From positions 1-9,023 of the forward strand of contig CAYYLW010000111.1 in the NCBI GenBank assembly GCA_964472465.1: a DNA stretch of 9,023 nucleotides, written 5' to 3'. The DNA comes from JAAYCI01 sp964472465. Lineage in GTDB: Bacteria; Bacillota; Clostridia; Oscillospirales; Ruminococcaceae. The position numbers were made by a program, and so were the translations under genes. The notes beneath the pieces were generated by a model. The model ran no database searches and was not told the origin of the DNA. It saw nothing but the letters and a program-made list of their open reading frames with translations. This document shows positions 1-6,555 of this stretch, in pieces (position 1 is the stretch's first letter; each line of letters starts with the position of its first letter).

Positions 1-1042
1 TCTCAAGCACAGTCTCCACAGGGCGGGGGAACCATTTGTTCTCCACGGCGGTAGGGCATTCCTCGTTGTCGTAGCCCGCGTGGTAGGTATCCACCGCGCA
101 GCCAAAGGTTTCTTCCAGCTCTTTGTGCAGTTGTTTTGCATGCTTCTGCGGCACAAAGCCCTCCAGAATGAAGGTGTGCCGGCTTTGGGCCAGCCGCTCA
201 ATGGCGCCGTATTTCTCGGCGCGCATCCGCATATGGTCCTCCAGCATGTGGAAATCCTCCACCATGCCGGCCGCGGCTTCAATCTCGGCGGTTTTGCTCT
301 CTATCTCTTTTCGTGCGTCCTCCCGCCGCTGCCTAAGGCGCTTTTGCTTTTCCTTGGGCAGGTGGTGGGTGGCCGAGGCCGGCCGCGCAAAACCCATGCT
401 GCGCAGGGCGTCTTCGGCCGTGGCGGCCTGGGCTTTTGGCACCATCACATACAGGCAGGTTTGCTCGGCTGCCGCCGAAACAATCTCCACATGTACCCGG
501 TCCAGCCCGGGCGCCGCGGTAGCCAGGGCCTCTAACACACTTTGCTGGCTTTGCAGGCCGTCCAAAGTGCCAATGAATACGGCGGTTTTGCGGGTGCCTT
601 TAAAGGTTTGGGGCACCGGCAACTCCAGCCAGGGAAGCAGGGCCTCTTCCAGCGCTTCGCTGCGCAGGATATCCGCCTTGGCCTCCCCTATTTCTCTCTC
701 CAGCAGTTGTACGCGCTGTGCCGTGTGCAGGATATCATCCCGCTTTTGGCAAAAGTCCTCGTGCTCCTTCACCGAAAGCACGCTGCGGCCCTGCAAAAAT
801 GCCAGGCCACCGCCCTTTTGCCCCGCATAGCGGCTCACCGTTTCGGCCGCATGTTTGGCTGTTTCCGCGTTTTTCTCGAAAAGATTGCAGGAAGCGGTGG
901 TGTCGGCCTTCTCAAAGACCTCGCCGTCCACGCTCAAATCCCGTATCTCCACGGTACCACGCCGCTGTAACAGCTCCAAAATCTTTTTGCGGTCTCGTTT
1001 CATGGCGCACAACTCAATGTGTTCCATTTCTAGTACGGCCAA
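1..1042 (-). CDS. ntpI: V-type ATP synthase subunit I (N-terminal part, runs off the left edge)
   Basis: Subunit I (the eukaryotic subunit a homologue) is the membrane stator of the V/A-type ATPase: its cytoplasmic half binds the peripheral stalks and its membrane half forms the ion half-channels against the K ring. Only the first 347 codons are present, so the C-terminal membrane helices lie outside the window. The frame is open to the edge with no stop. The start is read as TTG at 1042-1040, giving MAVLEMEHIELCAMKRDRKK, which matches the usual opening of the family (a short beta strand and then a DRxxILE-type helix). An AAGGAGGG Shine-Dalgarno lies about 10 nt upstream. Charged, coiled-coil-like stretches occur around residues 105-125 and 235-265, and a FVPQKHAKQL segment near 305 is typical of the cytoplasmic domain. 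It lies 59 nt downstream of the stalk subunit gene, matching the ntpF-ntpI order of Enterococcus hirae. The family call is firm; the TTG start is likely. Confidence 0.9.
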   Translation of the reverse strand, partial: MAVLEMEHIELCAMKRDRKKILELLQRRGTVEIRDLSVDGEVFEKADTTASCNLFEKNAETAKHAAETVSRYAGQKGGGLAFLQGRSVLSVKEHEDFCQKRDDILHTAQRVQLLEREIGEAKADILRSEALEEALLPWLELPVPQTFKGTRKTAVFIGTLDGLQSQQSVLEALATAAPGLDRVHVEIVSAAAEQTCLYVMVPKAQAATAEDALRSMGFARPASATHHLPKEKQKRLRQRREDARKEIESKTAEIEAAAGMVEDFHMLEDHMRMRAEKYGAIERLAQSRHTFILEGFVPQKHAKQLHKELEETFGCAVDTYHAGYDNEECPTAVENKWFPRPVETVLE

Positions 1043-1101
1043 TTGCTATGATCCCTCCTTTTCGAAGCTGCCTATTCTTGCGCTGCCCTACCCCGGCGGG
1101 C

Positions 1102-1410
1102 TTAGGCCAGCGCCTGTAAAACCGCCTTCACAGCCTCGGCTTGGCGGGCCTGTGCGGCACTGCGCAAAGCCTGCATCTCGGCTTCTAAGTCTTGCCCGGC
1201 GGCCTCTAGCACCTTCCGGCTTTCCTCATGCGCCGCGGCCACTCTGTCCGCCGCGTCGCTACGTGCCTTGTCCTGTGCCTCAGCCAGAACAAGGGCGGCT
1301 TCCTTTTCAGCTTCGCTTACCATCTGCGACGCTTTCTGTGAAGCTGCCCTTGCCGTCTCGTCCGCCTTTAACTCGGCGGCACGCACCGCATCAATCGCAT
1401 CCAATGCCAA
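1102..1410 (-). CDS. ntpF: V-type ATP synthase peripheral-stalk subunit H/G (NtpF/AhaH-like)
   Basis: This is a small, highly charged, Ala/Glu/Lys-rich protein of about 102 aa that is alpha-helical almost throughout. It has the heptad-like pattern of the stalk subunit that pairs with subunit E to form the stator of V/A-ATPases. Typical stretches are AVRAAELKADETARAASQ near the N-terminus and VSEAEKEAALVLAEAQDKAR in the middle. There is no signal peptide or membrane segment. The frame is open back to a TTG at 1443. I prefer the TTG at 1410 because a GAGGTGA Shine-Dalgarno sits 5 nt upstream of it. A GTG at 1419 with a weaker AAGGG is the main alternative. It is the first gene of the operon, 59 nt before subunit I, as in E. 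hirae ntpF-ntpI. The sequence is low in complexity, so the assignment rests on size, composition and position together. Confidence 0.85.
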   Translation of the reverse strand: MALDAIDAVRAAELKADETARAASQKASQMVSEAEKEAALVLAEAQDKARSDAADRVAAAHEESRKVLEAAGQDLEAEMQALRSAAQARQAEAVKAVLQALA

Positions 1411-1499
1411 ATGGCTCACCTCGCAACCCTTACTTTTTATCAAAAGTACCTATTGCCGCGCGAAACAAAAGAAAAACGGCAAAACATACTTTGTGGATA

Positions 1500-1528
1500 A
1501 TGATACTACAACATATTACAAAAAACAA
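1500..1528 (-). promoter_or_regulatory. Candidate promoter of the V-ATPase operon
   Basis: On the minus strand TTGTTT (1528-1523) is followed after exactly 17 nt by TATCAT (1505-1500), about 90 nt upstream of the ntpF start. Both boxes are imperfect and the surrounding DNA is AT-rich, so this is only the best sigma-A-like match I can see. A TATAAA at 1559-1554 is another possible -10 but lacks a matching -35. Confidence 0.35.
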
Positions 1529-1582
1529 GCAGCATTTCTACACATTGTGTGCCTTTATAAAAAACGGCAAACCTCACTGCCC

Positions 1583-1611
1583 TTGTACCATGCGGGAAAA
1601 GAAGGTATAAT
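1583..1611 (+). promoter_or_regulatory. Sigma-A promoter of the D-Ala-D-Ala carboxypeptidase gene
   Basis: A perfect -10 box TATAAT (1606-1611) is preceded at exactly 17 nt by TTGTAC (1583-1588), a -35 that keeps the key TTG. Transcription would begin near 1618, giving a 5' untranslated leader of about 97 nt before the ATG at 1715. It diverges from the V-ATPase operon promoter region. Confidence 0.6.
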
Positions 1612-1680
1612 AGCAGGCATATCGCATGGGGCCGCCAAATCCCTTCATGGCCGCCACAGGCCTACCCGCCTGCTTCCCCT

Positions 1681-1697
1681 TTGCCCGCTATCTGTAA
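1681..1697 (+). repeat. 17-nt motif, copy 1 (upstream of the carboxypeptidase gene)
   Basis: TTGCCCGCTATCTGTAA occurs here and again at 3235-3251, identical over 17 nt. Both copies are followed by one variable base and then GG. This copy lies in the 5' leader and ends 17 nt before the ATG; its 3' end merges with the weak AAAGG ribosome binding site. No third copy was seen on either strand of the window. Confidence 0.75.
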
Positions 1698-1714
1698 AGG
1701 ATTACATTCTGCCT

Positions 1715-3202
1715 ATGAGACAACAGTATACCCGTTTCCTCGCCCTTTTCTCCCTGCTTCTATTGCTGACATTTTTGCCCCTTCCCGTGCTGGCCGAAGA
1801 GGCCCCGCCCCCGGCCCAAACTGCCGAGAGCGCCCCGCCCGAAGCCGCCCAGCCCCCTTCCTCCGTGCGCCCCGCCGCCGAGGGGCAAGGGCTGTATCTG
1901 CCCCCGTTTGAGCCAGCCGCCGCCGCGGTGTGCCTGGTGAATGAGGACACCGGCCTAACGGTGTATGAAAAAAATGCCGACGCCCCCGTGGTGGCGGCCA
2001 GCCTTGTGAAACTGATGACGGCTATTTTAACCATGGATAAGGTGCAGGACCTGGACGCCGAGACCGTCACCGCCGATCAGCAATGGGTATTCGACGCATT
2101 ATACGGCAAAAATGCCTCCGTGGCCGACATACGCCAGGGCGAAACCTTGAGCATCCGGGAGCTGCTGTACGCCATGCTGCTGCCCAGCGGCAACGAGGCC
2201 GCCCTGCTGCTGGCGGACTATGTGTCGGGCGGTTATGTGGAAAACTTTCTTTTTATGATGAACAGCCGTGCCGCTGCCCTGGGCTGCACCGGCACCACCT
2301 TTACAGACCCAAACGGACTTTCCGAGGGGAACATCACCACCGCGCGGGATATCACCCGCATCATGCGGGAATTTAGCCAGTACCCTGTGCTGATGGAAAT
2401 TGCCGCCACCCCCGTGTATGAAATGGCCGCGCACGAGGCCCATGCCGCCCCCTACAATATTTTTAGTACCAACCGCCTGCTGGCCGAAACCAGCCCCTAC
2501 TACGGGGCTTTTCCCGCCAGTGCGGGCACCATTCTGGGCGGCAAAACCGGCTCTTTGGGCGAGTGGCAGAACTTCGCCTCGGTGGCCGAAGGGGAAAATG
2601 GCCGCTATATCTGCGCGGTGATGAACAGCCCCAACGCCGCCGACGTGCTGGGCGCCACCTTTGAAGTGCCCCAGGCCCGCCCCGCCCTGTACGAAAGCGC
2701 CCAGCTATATGACTGGGCCTTCCAAAACCTACAGGTGAGCGGCGTGCTGGACACCTCCCTGCCCATCACCGAGGTGCAACTGCGCTACTGCATGGAAACC
2801 GACGTGATGAAGCTGGTGCCCCTTTCGGACATGCGCACCCTTCTCCCCTCGAAGGACAGTGGCTGCGCGGTGGAAACCCAGCTGGATTTCCAGGTGCCGG
2901 AGTCAATTTCGGCCCCGGTGCAGCAGGGCGACGCCATAGGCAGTGTTACGGTTAGCCTCTCGCTGGACGGCGCCGTCATGGGCACCATTGGCAGTTCGGA
3001 CCTGGTGGCCGAAACCGGGGCGCAGCGCAACAATACTTTGTATATAGTTCGCCGGGTGCAGGAGTTTTTTGATTCTGTCTTTTTTAAAGTGTTGGTTGGC
3101 ATTTTGTTAGGGGTTGTGTTGCTGTACACCGTAGCGGTTATTTTGGTGGGCCTGGTGGCCAGCCAGAAAAAGCACAAAAGAGCCCGGCGCAGAAAACGCT
3201 AA
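1715..3202 (+). CDS. D-alanyl-D-alanine carboxypeptidase (peptidase S11, DacF/PBP5-like)
   Basis: This predicted low-molecular-weight penicillin-binding protein (495 aa) trims the terminal D-Ala from peptidoglycan stem peptides outside the membrane. A signal peptide (residues 1-27, ending PVLA before EE) is followed by a Pro/Ala/Glu-rich linker to about residue 66. The catalytic domain has all three active-site motifs: SLVK with nucleophile Ser96 and Lys99, SGN at 158-160, and KTG at 277-279. A beta-rich PBP5-C-like domain covers about 350-430. A hydrophobic helix at about 455-483 and a very basic tail (KKHKRARRRKR) anchor the C-terminus. The ATG at 1715 was chosen because it starts the signal peptide, although the AAAGGA ribosome binding site lies an unusually long 13 nt upstream. 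The frame stays open far upstream, but that part is antisense to ntpF. Family call firm; dacA, dacB and dacF cannot be told apart here. Confidence 0.92.
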   Translation: MRQQYTRFLALFSLLLLLTFLPLPVLAEEAPPPAQTAESAPPEAAQPPSSVRPAAEGQGLYLPPFEPAAAAVCLVNEDTGLTVYEKNADAPVVAASLVKLMTAILTMDKVQDLDAETVTADQQWVFDALYGKNASVADIRQGETLSIRELLYAMLLPSGNEAALLLADYVSGGYVENFLFMMNSRAAALGCTGTTFTDPNGLSEGNITTARDITRIMREFSQYPVLMEIAATPVYEMAAHEAHAAPYNIFSTNRLLAETSPYYGAFPASAGTILGGKTGSLGEWQNFASVAEGENGRYICAVMNSPNAADVLGATFEVPQARPALYESAQLYDWAFQNLQVSGVLDTSLPITEVQLRYCMETDVMKLVPLSDMRTLLPSKDSGCAVETQLDFQVPESISAPVQQGDAIGSVTVSLSLDGAVMGTIGSSDLVAETGAQRNNTLYIVRRVQEFFDSVFFKVLVGILLGVVLLYTVAVILVGLVASQKKHKRARRRKR

Positions 3203-3207
3203 ACACC

Positions 3208-3224
3208 CCGGCCGCATGGGCCGG
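3208..3224 (+). other. Short GC-rich hairpin between the carboxypeptidase and pncB genes
   Basis: CCGGCC (3208-3213) and GGCCGG (3219-3224) can form a 6-bp stem with a 5-nt loop, 5 nt after the carboxypeptidase stop codon. It is followed by TTATCC rather than a run of T, so it is at best a weak terminator or an mRNA 3'-end stabiliser. Some read-through into pncB is likely. Confidence 0.4.
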
Positions 3225-3234
3225 TTATCCGCCC

Positions 3235-3251
3235 TTGCCCGCTATCTGTAA
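3235..3251 (+). repeat. 17-nt motif, copy 2 (upstream of pncB)
   Basis: This is identical to 1681-1697. This copy ends 46 nt before the pncB ATG, so the two copies sit at different distances from their start codons. I find no convincing sigma-A promoter elsewhere in 3203-3297, so the motif or the DNA just after it may hold the pncB transcription signal. Confidence 0.75.
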
Positions 3252-3297
3252 TGGCAGTTTTGTATGTTAACTATATGTGAGGAAAGAGGGAATTTTC

Positions 3298-4749
3298 ATG
3301 GCATCCTCCCTGCCCGGCCGCAACCTGGCCATGTTGACCGACCTGTACGAGCTGACCATGGCCGCCGGATACTTTAAAGAGGGCTTCCAGGACAAGATTG
3401 CCGTATTTGACATGTTCTTCCGCCGCGTGCCGGACGGCGGCGGCTTTGCCATCATGGCCGGGCTGGAACAGTTCATTGAGGCGATGGAGAATTTCAGCTT
3501 CACCGAGGAGGACATCCGCTACCTGCGTACTGCGGGCGGTTTTTCGGAGGAGTTTTTTGAGTATCTGCGCCACTTCCGCTTCCACTGCAACGTGTGGGCG
3601 GTGGAGGAGGGCAGCCCCATTTTTCCCGGCGAGCCCCTGGTGACGGTGGAGGGGCCCTGCATCGAGGCCCAGCTCATTGAAACCCTGTTGCTTCTCACCT
3701 TCAACCACCAAAGCCTGATTGCCACCAAGGCAAACCGCGTGGTGCGCGCCTGCCAGGGCCGGAAGGTGCTGGAATTTGGCGCCCGCCGCGCCCAGGGCTA
3801 CGACGCCGCCCTTTTTGGGGCCCGGGCGGCCTACATTGGCGGCTGTGCGGCCACCAGTTGTGTCATGGCCGACCGCGAGTTTGGCATTCCCGCCTCGGGC
3901 ACCATGGCCCATAGCTGGGTACAAATGTTTTCCAGCGAGTATGAGGCTTTCAAGCGTTATGCCGAACAATACCCCGAAAACTGCCTGCTTTTGGTGGATA
4001 CCTACAGCGTGCTGCACAGCGGCGTACCCAACGCCATCCGTGTTTTCGACGAGGTGCTGAAACCCCTGGGCCTGCGCCCCAAGGGCATCCGCATCGATTC
4101 CGGCGACATCGCCTACCTCAGCAAGCGGGCCCGCAAATTGCTGGACGACGCCGGATACCCCGATTGCTCCATCTGCGCCTCCAACTCCCTGGATGAGTAT
4201 CTGGTGCGGGATTTGCTGCTGCAAGGCGCGGCGGTGGATTTCTTTGGCATAGGCGAAAACCTCATCACCTCGAAAAGCGACCCGGTGTTTGGCGGGGTGT
4301 ATAAGCTGGCCGCCGTGAAGGAAAACGGGCAATACCTGCCCAAAATCAAGCTGAGTGAAACGGTGGAGAAAATCACCACCCCCCACCTGAAAAAGCTTTG
4401 GCGCATCTACGATAACGAGAGCGGCCAAGCCATGGCCGATTACATTACCATGTACGATGAAACGGTGGATACCGCGGGCGGCATCACCCTGTTTGACCCG
4501 GTGGAAACCTGGAAACGACGTACCTTCCAAAACTGCACCGCCAAGCTGCTGTCCACCCCCATTTACCAGGAGGGGAAACTGGTGTACCAGTGCCCGCCGC
4601 TGGCCGAGATACGCAGCCGCTGCGAAAACCAGGTGGCCCAGCTTTGGGAAGAGGTGAAGCGTTTTGAATACCCCCACCGTTATTATGTAGACCTTTCGCA
4701 AAAGCTGTGGGAGGAACGCCAGCGCCTGCTCACTGAGGCCTCCTTGTAA
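3298..4749 (+). CDS. pncB: Nicotinate phosphoribosyltransferase
   Basis: This cytosolic enzyme (483 aa) joins nicotinate to PRPP to give nicotinate mononucleotide, using ATP, in the Preiss-Handler branch of NAD salvage. The N-terminus NLAMLTDLYELTMAAGYF (about 9-26) is the usual opening. Further family landmarks are the VFDMFFRRVPDGGGFAIMAG stretch (36-55), the EFGARRAQG active-site segment (159-167), GTMAHSWV (201-208) with His205 in the place of the phosphorylated histidine, and a phosphate-binding IRIDSGDIAYLS (264-275). FGIGENLITS (316-325) also fits. The length is normal for Gram-positive NAPRTases. The ATG at 3298 was chosen because a GAGG/GAGGG Shine-Dalgarno ends 7 nt upstream; a GTG at 3277 in the same frame lacks one. 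It lies 95 nt downstream of the carboxypeptidase gene, with which it shares a 17-nt upstream motif. It ends before a strong terminator. Confidence 0.96.
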   Translation: MASSLPGRNLAMLTDLYELTMAAGYFKEGFQDKIAVFDMFFRRVPDGGGFAIMAGLEQFIEAMENFSFTEEDIRYLRTAGGFSEEFFEYLRHFRFHCNVWAVEEGSPIFPGEPLVTVEGPCIEAQLIETLLLLTFNHQSLIATKANRVVRACQGRKVLEFGARRAQGYDAALFGARAAYIGGCAATSCVMADREFGIPASGTMAHSWVQMFSSEYEAFKRYAEQYPENCLLLVDTYSVLHSGVPNAIRVFDEVLKPLGLRPKGIRIDSGDIAYLSKRARKLLDDAGYPDCSICASNSLDEYLVRDLLLQGAAVDFFGIGENLITSKSDPVFGGVYKLAAVKENGQYLPKIKLSETVEKITTPHLKKLWRIYDNESGQAMADYITMYDETVDTAGGITLFDPVETWKRRTFQNCTAKLLSTPIYQEGKLVYQCPPLAEIRSRCENQVAQLWEEVKRFEYPHRYYVDLSQKLWEERQRLLTEASL

Positions 4750-4824
4750 AGTTGGTTCAGATTTATACGCATAATAACTTATAATTTTAGGGTTATATTG
4801 TGCAAAATATGCATTGAGTAGCAC

Positions 4825-4857
4825 AAAACACCGCAAACCTCGGTTTGCGGTGTTTTT
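4825..4857. terminator. Bidirectional intrinsic terminator between converging units
   Basis: A perfect 14-bp stem (4825-4838 with 4843-4856) closes on a CTCG tetraloop. The plus-strand transcript ends in five T residues, and the complementary A run gives a U tract on the minus transcript. It therefore ends pncB mRNA from the left and the padR-HAAS-DUF4097-pspC mRNA from the right. Confidence 0.88.
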
Positions 4858-5046
4858 ATGCTGTATATCTATTCTTTTAAAAATATACGTGAGTATTTTA
4901 TGCTTTTACTGTAACACAATTCCTGTGTTTTCCTTATTTTAGGGCATCCACCCACTGCTTGGGCCTTTTCCCTTCACTTTCCATTTTCCACATTTCTCTC
5001 CCCGCCACATCTTCACCGTGGAAAAACGAAGAGCAGCGCGCCATCG
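4858..5046. other. Gene-free spacer (3' tail of the pspC operon)
   Basis: I see no supportable gene in this 189-bp stretch; the minus-strand open frame across it is an out-of-frame shadow of pspC plus tail. It holds two small inverted repeats: a GTATAT/ATATAC pair at about 4863-4888, and AACACA/TGTGTT (4913-4918 and 4924-4929, 5-nt loop). Neither is a convincing terminator. The minus-strand operon transcript is expected to run through it to the hairpin at 4825-4857. Confidence 0.5.
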
Positions 5047-5229
5047 TTATTGGTTGGGGATGACGATGGCCGCAATGATATAGGCCCATATGCCCGTGCC
5101 GCCAAAACAGGCAAGCAACACCGCCGCCAAACGCACAAGGGTGGGGTCTACACCGAAGTATTCTGCTATACCGCCACACACGCCCGCTATCATGCGGTTA
5201 TGGCTTTTATACAAACGTTTCGCTTCCAT
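5047..5229 (-). CDS. PspC-domain membrane protein
   Basis: This 60-aa protein consists of almost nothing but a PspC domain. A basic start (MEAKRLYKSHN) is followed by the hallmark RMIAGVCGGIAEYFGVDPTLVRL (about 12-34) and a hydrophobic helix AAVLLACFGGTGIWAYIIAAIVIP. PspC proteins sit in the inner membrane and take part in phage-shock or envelope-stress sensing; stand-alone versions of this size are common in Firmicutes. The ATG at 5229 was chosen over a GTG at 5238 because GGAG lies 8 nt upstream of it. It is the last gene of the operon, 55 nt after the DUF4097 gene, with no terminator between. The pspC label describes the domain; no link to a PspA/F system is visible here. Confidence 0.88.
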   Translation of the reverse strand: MEAKRLYKSHNRMIAGVCGGIAEYFGVDPTLVRLAAVLLACFGGTGIWAYIIAAIVIPNQ

Positions 5230-5284
5230 TTTATACACTCCATTTCGTACATTTCGTTAAAATATTACAAATAGTATTTATATT

Positions 5285-6490
5285 CTAGGCTGCTTCCGCT
5301 GTGGCGGGAGGGTTGGGCAGGGCGGGGGCTTCAGGGGCTTTAGGGGCTTTAGGAGCTTCAGGGGCCGCGGGGGCTGCGGCTCCCGAAGCCACCGCTTCCG
5401 TAACACTGGCGAATTGCACATCAATGCTGCCCACACCGCTGATGAGGTTCATTTCCAAGGTATAGTTTTCTTCATTTCCAAATTCACGGCTGCTGCCTGG
5501 CCGGGTGTTTTGTCCATCCACGGATATGGTGCCAATATCTGCTTCGGCTGTGGCATAGTAGCCGCCTGCCGGCCGTTCCAGCAGGGCGTTCACGCTTCCC
5601 ACCTCACTGTTAATATCCAGATAGTCGCTCACGCTTCCGGCAAATTCTATACTGCCCACCTCGGTGTGCAGATAGCAGGTATTGGCCCTGATGCTCTGGG
5701 CGCTTACCGCGCCCACCGAGGTATTGATATTGGCCTCGTCGGCCACCACATTATTCACCAGCATGCTACCCACATCCATCCTCAAATCCAAGCTCTCGGT
5801 CTGAATATCTTTCACGGTCATCTGGCCCAGGTTCATGCTCGCCTCCAGCTCTGGCATTGCGCTGGGCAGGGTGAGGATGAACACGGTGGTCAAATCTTTG
5901 TTCCCGCGGAAATAGTGCGTTTCTCCGTTTATATTTCGTGTGGAAATATTGTGTTCTTCGTCTGTATCCGATGTAAAATTCCAGGTGGAACCGTCCACAT
6001 CGCTTTCATAGGCCAGGGGGCCGCGCACTGTAAGGCCCAGGGCATCGCCCTGCTTGATGACCAGATAGCCCAGCTCTATTTGGAGGTTCATCTGCTCCAC
6101 GCTTGCGGGAATATTCACCACCTGCTCTGGGCCCTCCACGGTGATTGTCTCCCCCGTTTTCCCCATGAAGTTGGTATCGTCCGATACACCGTCCCACGCA
6201 GAAGCCGTTCCTTCCGCGATATATTCGGCTATCTCGCGGTGGGTGGTTACATCCTCCCAAAAGGACCGCCAGCCATCTCTCCAGTTTAAGTTCATCACCT
6301 GGAAACCATTCCCCATCCAATAGGGGGCCGGGCCCACATTCATGCTTTTCTGGCTGGTGTGGTACACCATCTCGCCTTCTTCTACCTGCAAGCTTCCCAC
6401 TTCACCGCCCAGGGCCCAGCCCACGATGCTCATCACCAGCCCAAGCAGCGCAATACCGCCAAATACCGCCAGCACAACCTTCTTACCCAT
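5285..6490 (-). CDS. DUF4097-family beta-repeat membrane protein
   Basis: This 401-aa protein is of unproven biochemical function. Residues 1-30 are MGKK plus a hydrophobic helix that would anchor it with its body outside. Residues about 115-360 form the DUF4097-type beta-strand repeat region. Its short strands are headed by a V-G-S-like turn, with the key Gly at 222, 241, 260, 279 and 298 (a strict 19-residue step), then 320 and 354. Residues 365-401 are a Pro/Ala tail with A-P-E/K triplets. There is no LPXTG sorting signal. The ATG at 6490 has AAAGGAT 6-7 nt upstream; 20 codons of open frame before it have no such signal. It follows the HAAS gene by 65 nt. In Firmicutes, DUF4097 proteins repeatedly occur with PadR, DUF1700/HAAS and PspC or LiaI/LiaF-type genes, which suggests a role in envelope sensing, but this is inference. 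Confidence 0.8.
   Translation of the reverse strand: MGKKVVLAVFGGIALLGLVMSIVGWALGGEVGSLQVEEGEMVYHTSQKSMNVGPAPYWMGNGFQVMNLNWRDGWRSFWEDVTTHREIAEYIAEGTASAWDGVSDDTNFMGKTGETITVEGPEQVVNIPASVEQMNLQIELGYLVIKQGDALGLTVRGPLAYESDVDGSTWNFTSDTDEEHNISTRNINGETHYFRGNKDLTTVFILTLPSAMPELEASMNLGQMTVKDIQTESLDLRMDVGSMLVNNVVADEANINTSVGAVSAQSIRANTCYLHTEVGSIEFAGSVSDYLDINSEVGSVNALLERPAGGYYATAEADIGTISVDGQNTRPGSSREFGNEENYTLEMNLISGVGSIDVQFASVTEAVASGAAAPAAPEAPKAPKAPEAPALPNPPATAEAA
5324..5365 (-). repeat. 9-nt tandem repeat coding A-P-E/K triplets in the DUF4097 protein tail
   Basis: About 4.7 units of a 9-nt repeat (GCCCCTGAA and close variants) encode A-P-E, A-P-K, A-P-K, A-P-E, A-P at residues 376-389. The units are nearly identical at the DNA level, so copy number could vary between strains by slippage without shifting the frame. 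Confidence 0.75.
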
Positions 6491-6555
6491 GGTAGTATCC
6501 TTTCTCTTCTGCGGCCAGTGGGCCGCTTTACCTAATTCTATATGGTGCATCTGGC

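Noticed and set aside
80..1119. Several plus-strand open frames at 80-1119
   Set aside because: They lie antisense to the V-ATPase subunit I gene, have low-complexity Cys/Arg/Pro-rich translations, no ribosome binding sites and no family features.
1268..1714. N-terminal extension of the carboxypeptidase frame
   Set aside because: The first part is antisense to ntpF and passes through the promoter. The signal peptide begins at the ATG at 1715.
3271..4836. 521-codon minus-strand open frame across pncB
   Set aside because: It is an antisense shadow of a clearly recognised pncB; the long frame comes from GC-rich codon bias. It also reads through the terminator hairpin and has no ribosome binding site.
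4934..5179. 81-codon minus-strand frame overlapping pspC and its 3' tail
   Set aside because: Most of it is an out-of-frame reading of pspC; no ribosome binding site and no recognisable features.
5414..6289. 291-codon plus-strand open frame across the DUF4097 gene
   Set aside because: It is antisense to a gene with good start signals and repeat structure. The His/Ala/Gly-rich translation shows no family features.
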